A DNA stretch of 64,000 nt from Sphingobium sp. V4. GTDB lineage: Bacteria; Pseudomonadota; Alphaproteobacteria; Sphingomonadales; Sphingomonadaceae. Where the stretch lies: contig NZ_CP081001.1 of the NCBI RefSeq assembly GCF_029590555.1, forward strand, positions 2,108,001 to 2,172,000, read 5' to 3'. The notes under the pieces were generated by a model. It searched no databases. It saw only the letters and a list, made by a program, of their open reading frames with translations, and was not told where the DNA came from. The position numbers and the translations under genes were made by a program. Shown here piece by piece: positions 24,064-33,775 of the stretch. Position 1 is the stretch's first letter; the number at the start of each line of letters is the position of its first letter.

Positions 24064-25164
24064 ATGCATTTTCTCGATCAAGCCAAAATCTATATCAAGT
24101 CCGGCTGGGGCGGCCCCGGCGCGGTCAGCTTTCGCCGTGAAAAATATGTCGAATATGGCGGCCCGGACGGCGGCAACGGCGGCAAGGGCGGCGACATCAT
24201 CTTCGAGGCCGTGGCCGGCCTCAACACGCTGATCGATTTCCGCTACACCCAGCATTTCAAGGCGCAGCGCGGCCAGCCGGGCATGGGCAAGAACCGTTAT
24301 GGCGCGGGCGGCAACGACCTGGTCATCAAGGTGCCGGTCGGCACCCAGATCCTGTCCGATCCCCAGCCGATCGAGGGCAGCGAGGACGAGGACGGCTATC
24401 CCGACTTCGAGGAGCAGGAAGTGCTCGCCGACTTCACCGAGGTCGGGCAGCGCGTCACCTTCCTGCGCGGCGGCGACGGCGGCCGGGGCAACCTGTCCTA
24501 CAAGACCAGCACCAACCGCGCGCCGCGCCAGCATGGCACGGGCTGGCCGGGGCAGGAAATGTGGGTGTGGCTGCGCCTCAAGCTGCTGGCCGATGTCGGC
24601 CTGGTCGGAATGCCCAATGCAGGCAAGTCGACGCTGATCAACCAGGTGACGAACACCAAGGCGAAGGTCGGCGCATACGCCTTCACCACCACCAAGCCGC
24701 AGCTGGGCGTGGTGCTGCACCGCGACCGCGAATTCGTGCTGGCCGACATTCCGGGCCTGATCGAGGGCGCCGCCGAGGGAGCGGGCATCGGCGACCGCTT
24801 CCTGGGCCATATCGAGCGCTGCCGCGTTCTGCTGCACCTGATCGACGCGACCGGCGACGATCCCGTCGACGCCTTCCGCATCGTGACCGACGAACTGGCC
24901 GCCTATGGCGGCGGACTGGAAGACAAGCCGCAGATCGTGGCGCTCAACAAGGGCGACCTTCTGGGGAAGGAACTGATGGAGGACATCGCCGCACAACTGC
25001 GCGAGGAAGCGGGCGTGGAGGACGTGTTCATCATTTCCGGCGCGACCGGCGAAGGCGTCGGCGCGCTGATGGACGCCGTGCTGCCGATGCTGGATCAGGA
25101 CGCCGAGGATGAAGAGGATGAGGATGGCGGCGAGGAAGGCGAAGCCACCTGGTCGCCGATCTGA
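24064..25164 (+). CDS. obgE: GTPase ObgE/CgtA
   Basis: Ribosome-assembly and stress GTPase of 366 residues. The glycine-rich Obg domain occupies about 1-160 (MHFLDQAKIYIKSGWGGPG, GGNGGKGGDIIFE). The G domain carries G1 GMPNAGKST, G3 DIPGLIEGA and G4 NKGD. The C-terminal tail is acidic (DEEDEDGGEEGE). An insertion rich in acidic residues (EGSEDEDGYPDFEEQE) lies within the Obg domain around 105-120. It is followed by proB, as in many alphaproteobacteria; rpmA/rplU are about 3 kb upstream. Confidence 0.96.
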   Translation: MHFLDQAKIYIKSGWGGPGAVSFRREKYVEYGGPDGGNGGKGGDIIFEAVAGLNTLIDFRYTQHFKAQRGQPGMGKNRYGAGGNDLVIKVPVGTQILSDPQPIEGSEDEDGYPDFEEQEVLADFTEVGQRVTFLRGGDGGRGNLSYKTSTNRAPRQHGTGWPGQEMWVWLRLKLLADVGLVGMPNAGKSTLINQVTNTKAKVGAYAFTTTKPQLGVVLHRDREFVLADIPGLIEGAAEGAGIGDRFLGHIERCRVLLHLIDATGDDPVDAFRIVTDELAAYGGGLEDKPQIVALNKGDLLGKELMEDIAAQLREEAGVEDVFIISGATGEGVGALMDAVLPMLDQDAEDEEDEDGGEEGEATWSPI

Positions 25165-25195
25165 CCGCGAATAGGCTAAACGGATATTCAGTCCC

Positions 25196-26326
25196 GTGAC
25201 CAACCCCCTCTCCGGTTTTCCCCCTGAACTTGTCCGTCGCCTGGTCATCAAGATCGGGTCGGCCCTGCTGGTCGATCCGGCCGGCGAGGTGCGCGTCGAC
25301 TGGCTGCGCACGCTGGTCGCTGATGTCGCGATCCGCAAGGCGGCGGGGCAACAGGTCATCATCGTGTCGTCGGGCGCGATCGCGCTGGGCGCGCGGCGGC
25401 TGAAGCTGCCCAAGGGCGGGCGCGGCAGCCTGGAAGACGCGCAGGCGGCGGCAGCCACCGGGCAGATCGCCCTGTCGCAATGCTGGGCCAGCCTGCTCGC
25501 GGAAAAGGGCATTACCGCCGCGCAGATGCTGGTGACGCTGGACGATCTGGAGAACCGGCGGCGCTACCTCAATGCATCGGCGACGCTGGAGCGGCTGATG
25601 GCATTGGACGTCGTGCCGGTGGTCAACGAGAATGACAGCGTGGCGACGGCCGAGATCCGCTTCGGCGACAATGATCGGCTGGCGGCGCGTATCGGACAGG
25701 CGGCACGGGCTGACGCGGTTGCGCTGCTTTCCGATGTGGACGGGCTTTACACCGCCAATCCGCACGCCGATGCCAGCGCCATGCTGATAGAGACAATCGA
25801 GACGATCGACGCGCGGATCGCGGCGATGGCGGACGGCGGTTCGGCGTCGGGCATGGGTTCGGGCGGCATGGTGTCGAAGATCCAGGCCGCGCGCATCGCG
25901 ACCGGCGCGGGCGCGCACCTGGCCATCATTTCGGGCAAGGTCGATGCGCCGCTGTCGCACTGGGCGAATGGCGGAAAGGGGTCGATTTTCCTGGCGGCGC
26001 AAGCGAAAGGCGCGCGCAAGGGCTGGCTGGCGGGTCGCCTGACGACGCGCGGGCGGCTGATCGTGGACGCCGGCGCGGAGAAGGCACTGGGCAAGGGCAA
26101 CAGCCTGTTGCCCGCCGGCGTCGCGCGCGTCGAGGGCGTGTTCGATCGCGGTGACGTTGTCGACATCGTCGCGCAGGATGGCCGGGTGATCGCGCGCGGG
26201 CTGATCGAATATGACAGCGAAGCGGCAGGGAAGATCGCCGGTCGCCGCAGCGAGGAGATCCCCGTGCTGCTGGGCGAAATGCCACGGTCGGTGCTGGTCC
26301 ATCGCGACCATATGGCGATGATCTGA
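25196..26326 (+). CDS. proB: Glutamate 5-kinase
   Basis: First enzyme of proline synthesis (ATP + glutamate to glutamyl 5-phosphate), 376 residues. It has the kinase domain (RRLVIKIGSALLVD, IIVSSGAIALG, PVVNENDSVATAEIRFGDNDRLAARI) and a C-terminal PUA domain (about 285-370, GNSLLPAGVARVEGVFDRGD). The start is GTG at 25196. It lies 31 bases after obgE and two bases before the SDR gene, so all three probably share a transcript. proA is not in the window. Confidence 0.96.
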   Translation: MTNPLSGFPPELVRRLVIKIGSALLVDPAGEVRVDWLRTLVADVAIRKAAGQQVIIVSSGAIALGARRLKLPKGGRGSLEDAQAAAATGQIALSQCWASLLAEKGITAAQMLVTLDDLENRRRYLNASATLERLMALDVVPVVNENDSVATAEIRFGDNDRLAARIGQAARADAVALLSDVDGLYTANPHADASAMLIETIETIDARIAAMADGGSASGMGSGGMVSKIQAARIATGAGAHLAIISGKVDAPLSHWANGGKGSIFLAAQAKGARKGWLAGRLTTRGRLIVDAGAEKALGKGNSLLPAGVARVEGVFDRGDVVDIVAQDGRVIARGLIEYDSEAAGKIAGRRSEEIPVLLGEMPRSVLVHRDHMAMI

Positions 26327-26328
26327 CC

Positions 26329-27246
26329 ATGACCCCCTTCCGGATTGCAATGACCGGCGCGACGGGGTTCGTCGGCGCCGAAGTGCTGGAGCAGGCGCTG
26401 GGCGAAGGACTGCGCGTCAACGCGCTGACTCGCCGGGCGCAGCCGCCGCGCGCGAAGCTGAAATGGGTGCCGGGGTCGCTGGAGGATGCTGCCGCGCTCG
26501 ACACGCTGGTGCGCGACGCCGACGCGGTGGTGCATATCGCGGGCGTCGTGAATGCGCCCGATCGCGACGGGTTCGAGGCCGGCAATGCGCGCGGCACCGT
26601 GGCGGTGGTCGACGCGATGCGCCGGCGCGGGATCAGGCGGCTAGTGCATGTGTCCTCGCTGGCGGCGCGCGAACCGAATCTGTCCGACTATGGCTGGTCC
26701 AAGGCGCTGGCCGAACGCCATGTGAAGGCGAGCGGCCTCGACTGGACGATCGTGCGGCCGCCCGCCATCTACGGGCCGGGCGACCGGGAAATGCTGGAGC
26801 TGTTCCGCATGGCCAGGCGCGGCATCATGATGCTGCCGCCGGGCGGACGGCTGTCGGTCATCCATGTCGGCGATCTCGCCCGGTTGCTGCTGGCGCTGGC
26901 GCAGGAGAAGGAAAGCAGCCTGACCCGCACCTTCGAGGTGGATGACGGCACGCCCGAGGGCTGGGATCACAAGGAATTCGGCGCAGCGATCGGCCGGGCG
27001 GTCGGGCGGGCAGTCAGGACCGTGGCGACGCCCGAATGGCTGCTGAACGTCGCCGCCCGCACCGACCGGCTGGTGCGCGGACGGAAGGCCAAGCTGACGC
27101 CTGATCGGGTCGATTATTTCTGTCACCCCGACTGGGTGGTCACGAAGCGCAAGCAGCCACCCAAGCGGCTGTGGCTGCCGCAGGTGCAGACGGAGGAGGG
27201 GTTGAAGGCGACCGCCGAAGCCTATCGGGAGAAGGGCTGGCTATAA
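26329..27246 (+). CDS. NAD(P)-binding epimerase/SDR-family protein
   Basis: Extended-SDR-like protein of 305 residues. The N-terminal Rossmann motif is MTGATGFVGAEVLEQAL. A catalytic-type Ser lies in VHVSSLAA and YGWSK gives the YxxxK pair (about 122-126). It resembles complex I NDUFA9-like and sugar epimerase-like atypical SDRs; the exact substrate is unknown. It follows proB by two bases and probably shares its transcript. Confidence 0.82.
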   Translation: MTPFRIAMTGATGFVGAEVLEQALGEGLRVNALTRRAQPPRAKLKWVPGSLEDAAALDTLVRDADAVVHIAGVVNAPDRDGFEAGNARGTVAVVDAMRRRGIRRLVHVSSLAAREPNLSDYGWSKALAERHVKASGLDWTIVRPPAIYGPGDREMLELFRMARRGIMMLPPGGRLSVIHVGDLARLLLALAQEKESSLTRTFEVDDGTPEGWDHKEFGAAIGRAVGRAVRTVATPEWLLNVAARTDRLVRGRKAKLTPDRVDYFCHPDWVVTKRKQPPKRLWLPQVQTEEGLKATAEAYREKGWL

Positions 27247-27264
27247 CGCCGGCCAGAACGTCCA

Positions 27265-27786
27265 TCAGGGCAAGGCGGCGAGGCGGCGGACCCGCTCCCT
27301 GTCCTTGGGACGGCCAAAGCCGGTCAGGAGTTGCTGAAGCTCCAGCCGTTCAGGCATGAAGAGCGTCACCCCGTCGATCTGAACCGGGCAACGGGTTTCA
27401 GGCTGGACCGCGCGCCAGCCCTCCGTCGACCGATAGTGGAAGCCGGCCATGAACTCCACCGGCAACGGCGCTTCCAGCCAGATGCCGAAGATGGCGGAGC
27501 GGAAGATGTCAGAGCCTGTGTCCCGCTGACAGATCACGCCAATGGCGGGCAGGATGCGGGCGGCGTCGGCGACGCTCAGCAGCACGTCCACATCGGCGAC
27601 CGTCCCGGCATCGGCGCCATGCAGGGCAACCGCCGCGCTGGCGATGATCCACCAAGGATCACAAGCGGCGGCCATCACCGTCCCGACCGCCTTCAGCGAT
27701 GCCGCCAGCGCCGGATCGATCCCAGCCCCTGTGCGCTTTCCCGCGGCATTGAGTGCACCGACAGGCAAGGGCGGCTTGTTCGGCAT
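27265..27786 (-). CDS. Nucleotidyltransferase-fold protein, function unknown
   Basis: Protein of 173 residues. The segment WWIIASAAVALHGADAGTVADVDVLLS resembles the GS...DxD core of small nucleotidyltransferase-like domains (about 46-72), with the glycine-serine replaced by AS. No second domain is evident. It starts three bases after cvpA and its GGAGG lies within the cvpA 3' end, so it is the third gene of the radA-cvpA operon. Substrate and activity are unknown; the altered core may mean it is not active. Confidence 0.6.
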   Translation of the reverse strand: MPNKPPLPVGALNAAGKRTGAGIDPALAASLKAVGTVMAAACDPWWIIASAAVALHGADAGTVADVDVLLSVADAARILPAIGVICQRDTGSDIFRSAIFGIWLEAPLPVEFMAGFHYRSTEGWRAVQPETRCPVQIDGVTLFMPERLELQQLLTGFGRPKDRERVRRLAALP

Positions 27787-27789
27787 CGC

Positions 27790-28311
27790 CTAATCGCGAT
27801 CCTCCGCCGCAGGTTTCTTCGCGCGCTGCTCCGCCAGAAACTCACTGATCGCCTGGCCGCTCGCGTTGAGCAGCGGATAAGTGCGCGCATCGCTCAGCCA
27901 GTCAGGACGCCGGGCAGCGCTGCCGTAGAATGTGTCATAGACCAGGCTGAAGGCGAGGAAGACGAGCGTCGCGCCGATCAATCCCTTCACCGCGCCGAAG
28001 CCCGCACCCAGCACACGGTCCACCGGCCCGAGGATCGACTGGCGCGTGCGGCGGCCGATGGCATGGGCGATCAGCTTGCCGACGCCGAAGGTGACGCCGA
28101 AGACGAGGACCAGCGCCAGCATCGCCGCGCCGCTGCTGTTGCCGACGAAGGCGCTGAGCAGTTCGGCGGCCGAGGCGTGGAACAGGCGGATGGCGAAGAT
28201 CGCCAGCACCCAGGCGATGAGCGAGAGGGTTTCCAGCACGAAGCCGCGCAGCAGGCCCAGCACGGCGCAGCCGCCGATGGCGAGCAGGACGAGAATGTCG
28301 ATGGCGTTCAT
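27790..28311 (-). CDS. cvpA: CvpA family inner-membrane protein
   Basis: Colicin V production-type membrane protein of 173 residues. Four hydrophobic segments lie at about 1-140, opening AIDILVLLAIGGCAVLGLLRGF with the family's LxGxxRGF signature, and FGAVKGLIGATLVF later. The tail is polar. Role in the cell is poorly defined (envelope integrity, biofilm). It lies 11 bases downstream of radA. In many genomes it precedes purF, which is not seen here. Confidence 0.88.
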   Translation of the reverse strand: MNAIDILVLLAIGGCAVLGLLRGFVLETLSLIAWVLAIFAIRLFHASAAELLSAFVGNSSGAAMLALVLVFGVTFGVGKLIAHAIGRRTRQSILGPVDRVLGAGFGAVKGLIGATLVFLAFSLVYDTFYGSAARRPDWLSDARTYPLLNASGQAISEFLAEQRAKKPAAEDRD

Positions 28312-28322
28312 TGCCAGCGTGG

Positions 28323-29690
28323 CTATCCGCGTCCCAGCATCTGGTCAACCAGCTGGGCAAGGGTGCGAAAACCGCTGACCGCGATTCCCTTCACCCCGTC
28401 GGCGGCGGACGCCGGAATATAGGCGCGGTCGAAGCCCAGTTTCGCCGCTTCGCGCAGACGCAGCGGTGAATGGGCGACGGGGCGGATTTCGCTCGACAGG
28501 GCAATTTCCCCGAAGAGGACGATATCGGCGGGGACCGGCCGTTCCGACATGGCGGAGATAAGCGCCGCCGCGACGGCGAGGTCGGCCGCCGGGTCCGACA
28601 GGCGATAGCCGCCCGCGATGTTCAGATAGACTTCGCAGGTGGAGAAGCTGAGGCCGCAGCGCGCCTCCAGCACCGCCAGGATCATGGCGAGCCGGCCGCT
28701 GTCCCAGCCGACCACCGCGCGCCGAGGCGTCGCGCCACTGGAGAGGCGCACGACCAGCGCCTGTATTTCCACCAGCACCGGGCGAGTGCCCTCCAGCGCG
28801 GGGAATACAGTCGCGCCCGTCACCGTCTCGTCGCGGTTGGTGAGGAACAGGGCGGACGGGTTGGCGACCTCCTCCAGCCCCTCGGCGACCATGGCGAAAA
28901 CGCCGATCTCGTCGGTGCCGCCAAAGCGGTTCTTGACCGCGCGCAGGATGCGATACTGGTGGCTGCGTTCCCCCTCGAAGGCCAGCACCGTGTCGACCAT
29001 ATGTTCCAGCACGCGCGGGCCCGCGATGCTGCCATCCTTGGTGACATGGCCGACGAGGATGAGCGCGGTGCCGCGCTGCTTGGCGAATTTGATAAGTTCC
29101 TGGGATGAGGCGCGGACCTGGCTGACGGTGCCGGGCGCGCCCTCGATCAGGTCGCTGTGCATCGTCTGGATCGAATCGATGATCAGCAAGGCGGGCGGCG
29201 CCCCCTCCCCCAGCGTCGTCAATATGTCGCGGACCGAAGTGGCGCTGGCGAGCTGGACGGGCGCGTTGCCAAGGCCGAGGCGCTGAGCGCGCAGGCGGAC
29301 CTGATCGGCCGCTTCTTCGCCGCTGATATAGGCAACCGACAGCCCGCGCGAGGCGATGCGCGCTGCCGCCTGAAGCAGCAGGGTCGACTTGCCGATGCCC
29401 GGATCGCCGCCGATCAGCGTCGCGGACCCGGTGACGATGCCGCCGCCCAGCGCCCGGTCGAACTCGGCAATGCCCGTGCTGGTCCGCGGCGGCAGCTCGA
29501 CCGCGCTGTCGAGGCCAACCAGGGTGATCGCCCGGCCGCCATTTTGCAGGTCATGGCGCGCGGAGAAAACGGTCTCGCCCGCTTCCTCGACGATGCTGTT
29601 CCATTCGCCGCAATCCTCGCACTGGCCCAGCCACCGGCTGGTGACGGTGCCGCATTGCTGACAGACGAATTTGCGTTTTGCCTTGGCCAT
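28323..29690 (-). CDS. radA: DNA repair protein RadA
   Basis: Branch-migration ATPase of homologous recombination, 455 residues. The N-terminal C4 zinc finger is CQQCGT...CEDCGEW (about 10-27). Walker A is GGDPGIGKSTLL, followed by the RadA-specific KNRFG motif (AVKNRFGGTDEIGVF). A Lon-like C-terminal domain ends VKGIAVSGFRTLAQLVDQML. The start at 29690 (MAKAKRKFVCQQCG) matches the family; the frame is open to 29780 but without similarity. First gene of the radA-cvpA-nucleotidyltransferase run. Confidence 0.96.
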   Translation of the reverse strand: MAKAKRKFVCQQCGTVTSRWLGQCEDCGEWNSIVEEAGETVFSARHDLQNGGRAITLVGLDSAVELPPRTSTGIAEFDRALGGGIVTGSATLIGGDPGIGKSTLLLQAAARIASRGLSVAYISGEEAADQVRLRAQRLGLGNAPVQLASATSVRDILTTLGEGAPPALLIIDSIQTMHSDLIEGAPGTVSQVRASSQELIKFAKQRGTALILVGHVTKDGSIAGPRVLEHMVDTVLAFEGERSHQYRILRAVKNRFGGTDEIGVFAMVAEGLEEVANPSALFLTNRDETVTGATVFPALEGTRPVLVEIQALVVRLSSGATPRRAVVGWDSGRLAMILAVLEARCGLSFSTCEVYLNIAGGYRLSDPAADLAVAAALISAMSERPVPADIVLFGEIALSSEIRPVAHSPLRLREAAKLGFDRAYIPASAADGVKGIAVSGFRTLAQLVDQMLGRG

Positions 29691-29778
29691 GCTTCCGATA
29701 TGCCGAGCCGACGCGAACATTGCAAGAACATCGCGGCTTGAGCTGGAAACATACAGCGCGCTGGCGCATTGATACGGC

Positions 29779-30477
29779 ATGAAAACGATCCGTGTCGCCA
29801 GCTATAATATCCGCAAGGCCATCGGCACGGACCGGCGACGGGTGCCCGAGCGGGTGCTGGAAGTGCTGGCCGAGGTGGATGCGGATATCGTCGCCTTGCA
29901 GGAGGCGGACCGGCGATTCGGGGTGCGCTCCGCCGCCATTCCGCCGCTGCTGATGGACCAGCAGAGCAGCTATCGGCCGGTGCCGCTCAACGTCCAGGTG
30001 GACAGCATGGGCTGGCACGGCAATGCGCTGCTGGTGCGCAAGGAAGCCGAGATCGGCGCGCATGACGTGCTGCACCTGCCCTATCTGGAGCCGCGCGGCG
30101 CGACCATGGCGGAGGTTTCCCTGAAGGGCGCGGCGGTGCGCGTGTTCGGGATGCATCTGGACCTGTCGGGCCTGTGGCGGCGCAAGCAGGCGGCTGCGGT
30201 GATCCACGCCGCGGCGCAGGGCACGGCGATGCCGACCGTGCTGATGGGCGACCTCAACGAATGGAGTGCCGAGCGGGGCTGCCTGGCCGACTTCGCCCGC
30301 CACTACAGCTTTGCGCCATGCGGTCGCAGCTTCCATGCGCGGCGGCCGGTGGCGCGGCTCGACCGGATCATGCATTGCGGGAAGCTGACGCTGAAGGATT
30401 GCGGCGTGCATGAAAGCGCGGCGGCCAGGAAAGCGTCGGACCATCTGCCGATCTGGGCCGAATTTGCCCTTGGGTAG
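29779..30477 (+). CDS. Endonuclease/exonuclease/phosphatase family protein
   Basis: Metal-dependent phosphodiesterase fold, 232 residues. It opens IRVASYNIRKAIGTDRR and has ADIVALQEADRRF, the catalytic GDLNEW and the terminal SDHLPIWAEF. These match the EEP superfamily, including membrane-associated nucleases and phospholipid phosphatases; the substrate is unknown. No signal peptide. It diverges from radA and lies 51 bases before the patatin gene. Confidence 0.88.
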   Translation: MKTIRVASYNIRKAIGTDRRRVPERVLEVLAEVDADIVALQEADRRFGVRSAAIPPLLMDQQSSYRPVPLNVQVDSMGWHGNALLVRKEAEIGAHDVLHLPYLEPRGATMAEVSLKGAAVRVFGMHLDLSGLWRRKQAAAVIHAAAQGTAMPTVLMGDLNEWSAERGCLADFARHYSFAPCGRSFHARRPVARLDRIMHCGKLTLKDCGVHESAAARKASDHLPIWAEFALG

Positions 30478-30528
30478 GCCCCGCTCCTTTTGGTTGCCAT
30501 TCCTGCCGCCCTCTGCGATTCCTGCGCC

Positions 30529-32862
30529 ATGAAGGAGAGGGAATTACGGCTGGCGCTGGTCTGCTATGGCGGGATCAGCCTGGCCATCTACATGCACGGC
30601 ATCACCAAGGAAGTCTGGCGGCTGGCGCGGGCGAGCCGAGCCTTTCACGACAATAGCCCGCCCAGCGGCAGCAGCGAGGCGGTCTATCGCCAGATGCTGG
30701 AAGCGATCGAGGCGCACGGCGGCATCAGGCTGCGCGTCATGCCCGACATCATCGCCGGGGCGAGCGCGGGCGGGATCAACGGCATCTTCCTGGCGCAGGC
30801 GATCGAGACCGGCCAGTCGCTGGACCCGCTGACCGACCTGTGGCTGGACAATGCCGATGTCGACCGGCTGCTCGACCCGGACGCACGGCCGGCGCGGGCG
30901 CTGACCAAATTCTGGGCGACGCCGCTGGTGTGGATGGCGGCGCGGCGGCCGGGCGATGCGGTGGAGCGCACCGTCGCACCCGACACGCGCGAGGAGGTGC
31001 GGATGAAGCTGTCCCGCTTCATCCGGTCGCGCTGGTTCGAACCGCCCTTTGGCGGGGAGATATTCTCGACGATGCTGATCGACGCCTTCGATGCGATGGC
31101 GGCGGCCGAGGCAGGATCGCCACTGCTGCCCGAGGGCCATCCGCTCGACCTGTTCGTCACCGTCACCGACTTCGAGGGCCATCCCCAGAGCCTGAATCTC
31201 AACAGCCCGCCGCAGGTGATCGAGACAGAGCATCGGCTGTCGATCGGCTTCAAGGCGCGCGGACGGGGGAAACGGACCTTCGCCGATACGGCCGAGCTGG
31301 TCTTTGCCGCGCGGGCGACCGCCAGCTTTCCGGGCGCCTTCCCGCCCTTCACCGTGCGCGAACTGGACCGGGTGCTCAGGCGCCGCCATCGCGGCTGGCC
31401 GACGCGCGACGCCTTCCTGGCCCGCGCCCTGCCCCGCCATGCCGCGCGCGGGACGGCCGAGGACGCGGTGCTGATCGACGGATCGGTGCTGGCCAACGCC
31501 CCCTTCGCCCAGGCGATCGGCGCGCTGCGCAACCGGCCGTCGCGGCGCGAGGTCGACCGGCGCTTCGTCTATATCGATCCCAAGCCGGGCCATCGATCGA
31601 TCCGGCTCAACAAGGAAGGCGAGCAGGAAGATGCGCCGACCGGCGAGAGCGCACCCCTGCCCGGATTTTTCCGCACCATCTTCGGCGCGCTGAGCGACAT
31701 TCCGCGCGAGCAGCCGATCCGTGACAATCTGGAGGCGATCGACCGCCATAGCGCGCGCATCCGAAGGATGCGGCGCATCCTCGATGCGCTGCGGCCGGGC
31801 ATCGAGGAAGAGGTGGAAAGCGCGATCGGCCGGATGCTCTTCCTCGACCGGCCAACGCCCGCCCGCCTTTCCGCCTGGCGCGCCAAGGCCCAGCAGCGGG
31901 CGGCGAGCGCGGCCGGCTTTGCCTATCCGGCCTATGGCCACCTCAAACTGTCGGGCATCGTCGAATCGCTCTGCGCGCTGCTGTTCCGCCTCAGCGGCGA
32001 GGACAGCGCGATGATGCGCGAAGCCTATCGCCAGGCGATCTGGGCGGAGATTCGCAAGGCCGGGGCGGACCAGCTGGCCGAGGAGAACGGATCGGCCTCC
32101 GCCCCGGTCGCCTTCTTCCGCGCGCATGACCTGGCCTTCCGCATCCGCCGCCTGCGCTATCTGGCGCGACGGCTGGCCGACACGCTGGAACTGGAGGCGG
32201 ATGCCGACGATCCGGCGGTGCAGGCGATGCACGACGCCATCTATGGCGCGCTGACCCTCTATGCCGAATGCGAGGACAGCGATTTCCACGGCGCCGAGGT
32301 GGTCGCGGCTGCCAAGGCAGTACCGGCCGACGCCGCCGCCGCGCTGGACGCGGTGGCGCAGGCGCGCGGCCTGAAGGCGCGCGACGACGCGGCCGACCTG
32401 ATGCTGGCGGAAGCCTTCGCGGGGCTGCCCAGGGTCGGGCGCAGGACGATGCTGCTCGCCTATCTCGGCTTTCCCTTCACCGACATTGCCACCCTACCGT
32501 TGCTTCAGGGTGACACTCTGGATGAATATGATCCGGTGAAGGTCGACCGCATCTCGCCCGAGGATTGCACGGCGATCCGCGCGGGCGGCGCGGAATCCAT
32601 GCTCAAAGGCATAGAATTCAACAATTTCGGAGCCTTCTTTAGCAGGGTCTATCGCGAGAACGACTATCTCTGGGGCCGGCTCCATGGGGTCGAGCGGCTT
32701 CTGGATATCGTGAATTCGGCAACACCCGCGGCAAGCCGTCTTTCCCCCGTCTTGCTCGCCGATTATAGGCGTGCCGCGTTTCTGGCGATCCTCGACGAGG
32801 AAGAGTCGCGGCTGCCGCATGTTGCGGATTTGATCGCCAGCTTGCGGGAGGAAATCGGTTGA
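30529..32862 (+). CDS. Large patatin-like phospholipase-related protein
   Basis: Patatin-related protein of 777 residues, likely a lipid acyl hydrolase. The nucleophile region is AGASAGGING (GxSxG, about 74-83) after the oxyanion segment YGGISLAIYMHG (about 12-23). The catalytic Asp is in LIDGSVLANAPFAQAI (about 317-332). The long C-terminal part is helical and matches the DUF3376-type patatin family of alphaproteobacteria and actinobacteria. The start at 30529 was chosen for MKERELRLALVCYGG. No signal peptide. A lipoprotein gene overlaps its stop by four bases. Confidence 0.86.
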   Translation: MKERELRLALVCYGGISLAIYMHGITKEVWRLARASRAFHDNSPPSGSSEAVYRQMLEAIEAHGGIRLRVMPDIIAGASAGGINGIFLAQAIETGQSLDPLTDLWLDNADVDRLLDPDARPARALTKFWATPLVWMAARRPGDAVERTVAPDTREEVRMKLSRFIRSRWFEPPFGGEIFSTMLIDAFDAMAAAEAGSPLLPEGHPLDLFVTVTDFEGHPQSLNLNSPPQVIETEHRLSIGFKARGRGKRTFADTAELVFAARATASFPGAFPPFTVRELDRVLRRRHRGWPTRDAFLARALPRHAARGTAEDAVLIDGSVLANAPFAQAIGALRNRPSRREVDRRFVYIDPKPGHRSIRLNKEGEQEDAPTGESAPLPGFFRTIFGALSDIPREQPIRDNLEAIDRHSARIRRMRRILDALRPGIEEEVESAIGRMLFLDRPTPARLSAWRAKAQQRAASAAGFAYPAYGHLKLSGIVESLCALLFRLSGEDSAMMREAYRQAIWAEIRKAGADQLAEENGSASAPVAFFRAHDLAFRIRRLRYLARRLADTLELEADADDPAVQAMHDAIYGALTLYAECEDSDFHGAEVVAAAKAVPADAAAALDAVAQARGLKARDDAADLMLAEAFAGLPRVGRRTMLLAYLGFPFTDIATLPLLQGDTLDEYDPVKVDRISPEDCTAIRAGGAESMLKGIEFNNFGAFFSRVYRENDYLWGRLHGVERLLDIVNSATPAASRLSPVLLADYRRAAFLAILDEEESRLPHVADLIASLREEIG

Positions 32863-33359
32863 GCAGGCAGGTGGTGCTGGTTCCGATGGTGATGATGCTG
32901 GCGCTGGTCGCCGGCTGCCGTGCGTCGGACGAAGCCGCGCAGGCCGACAATGGCCCGACCGCGCCGCCCATCGCCGCCGTCGCCGACAATGCCGCGACGC
33001 CGGCCCCTCCTGCTCCGCCGGCCGAGGCGCCCAAACCCGGACCGGTGGTGACCGTCCGCGCCCAGCCCGCGCCTTACTTCCCGCTCGACCTGCCGCCCTC
33101 CGACGTCGCGGCGAGCGCGGCCCCCTTCCCGCGCGAAGTCACCGAGTTCATGGTGGCGCGCGATGGTTGCGACCATTTCCGGGGCGAGGAGCCCTATGAT
33201 GCAGAGCGACGCGTCTATATCGAGGAAAGCATCGCCGAACTATGCCGGGGCACCGATGCGAAGCTGGCCATGCTGCGTCGCCGCTATGCCGGCGATCCGT
33301 CGGTCATCTCCGCGCTGCACGGCTATGATGACCGGATCGAGACCAGCACCCTTTACTGA
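32859..33359 (+). CDS. Predicted lipoprotein, coupled to patatin gene
   Basis: Protein of 166 residues with a TTG start. The TTGA junction overlaps the patatin stop, and GGGAGGAA lies just upstream. The signal peptide ends in a lipobox LVAGC (cysteine at about 20). A linker rich in Ala/Pro follows (residues about 25-75), then a short conserved-looking domain with two cysteines (DGCDHF, ELCRGT) that could pair in the periplasm. No family is recognised. Coupling suggests it works with the patatin product. Confidence 0.72.
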   Translation: MSRQVVLVPMVMMLALVAGCRASDEAAQADNGPTAPPIAAVADNAATPAPPAPPAEAPKPGPVVTVRAQPAPYFPLDLPPSDVAASAAPFPREVTEFMVARDGCDHFRGEEPYDAERRVYIEESIAELCRGTDAKLAMLRRRYAGDPSVISALHGYDDRIETSTLY

Positions 33360-33385
33360 CCCCGGCCGGATCGGCACCGCCCCCC

Positions 33386-33676
33386 TCAGCCGAGCAGCGC
33401 ATCGATCGCATGGGCGAGGTCTATGTCGCGCCGTGACAGGCCGCCCGCATCATGGGTGGTGAGGAGAATGTCCACGCGGTTGTAGACATTCGACCATTCG
33501 GGATGATGGTCGGCCTTTTCCGCGAGGATCGCGACGCGGGTCATGAAGCCGAAGGCGGCGTTGAAGTCGGCGAAGATGAAGCGGCGCGAGATACCCTCCG
33601 GCCCGGCCGACGGCGTCCATTCGGGCAGGTCGGCCAGCGCGACCGCCCGTTCCGCTTCGTTCAATCTGGCAATCAT
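33386..33676 (-). CDS. phhB: 4a-hydroxytetrahydrobiopterin dehydratase
   Basis: Pterin-4a-carbinolamine dehydratase of 96 residues, which recycles the pterin cofactor of aromatic amino acid hydroxylases. The signature [30 protein letters not shown] (about 52-81) contains the catalytic His residues and PEW. No phenylalanine hydroxylase gene is nearby. It is divergent from the zincin gene and convergent with the lipoprotein gene. Confidence 0.93.
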   Translation of the reverse strand: MIARLNEAERAVALADLPEWTPSAGPEGISRRFIFADFNAAFGFMTRVAILAEKADHHPEWSNVYNRVDILLTTHDAGGLSRRDIDLAHAIDALLG

Positions 33677-33775
33677 GGCCTCATCCTCGAAATTGCTTGT
33701 CTCCCGTGATTGTTTAGCGTGATTTCGGGGCTGGGGAATGTTCCATTTGCCGCGAAACCACTTTATGCCGCAGCC

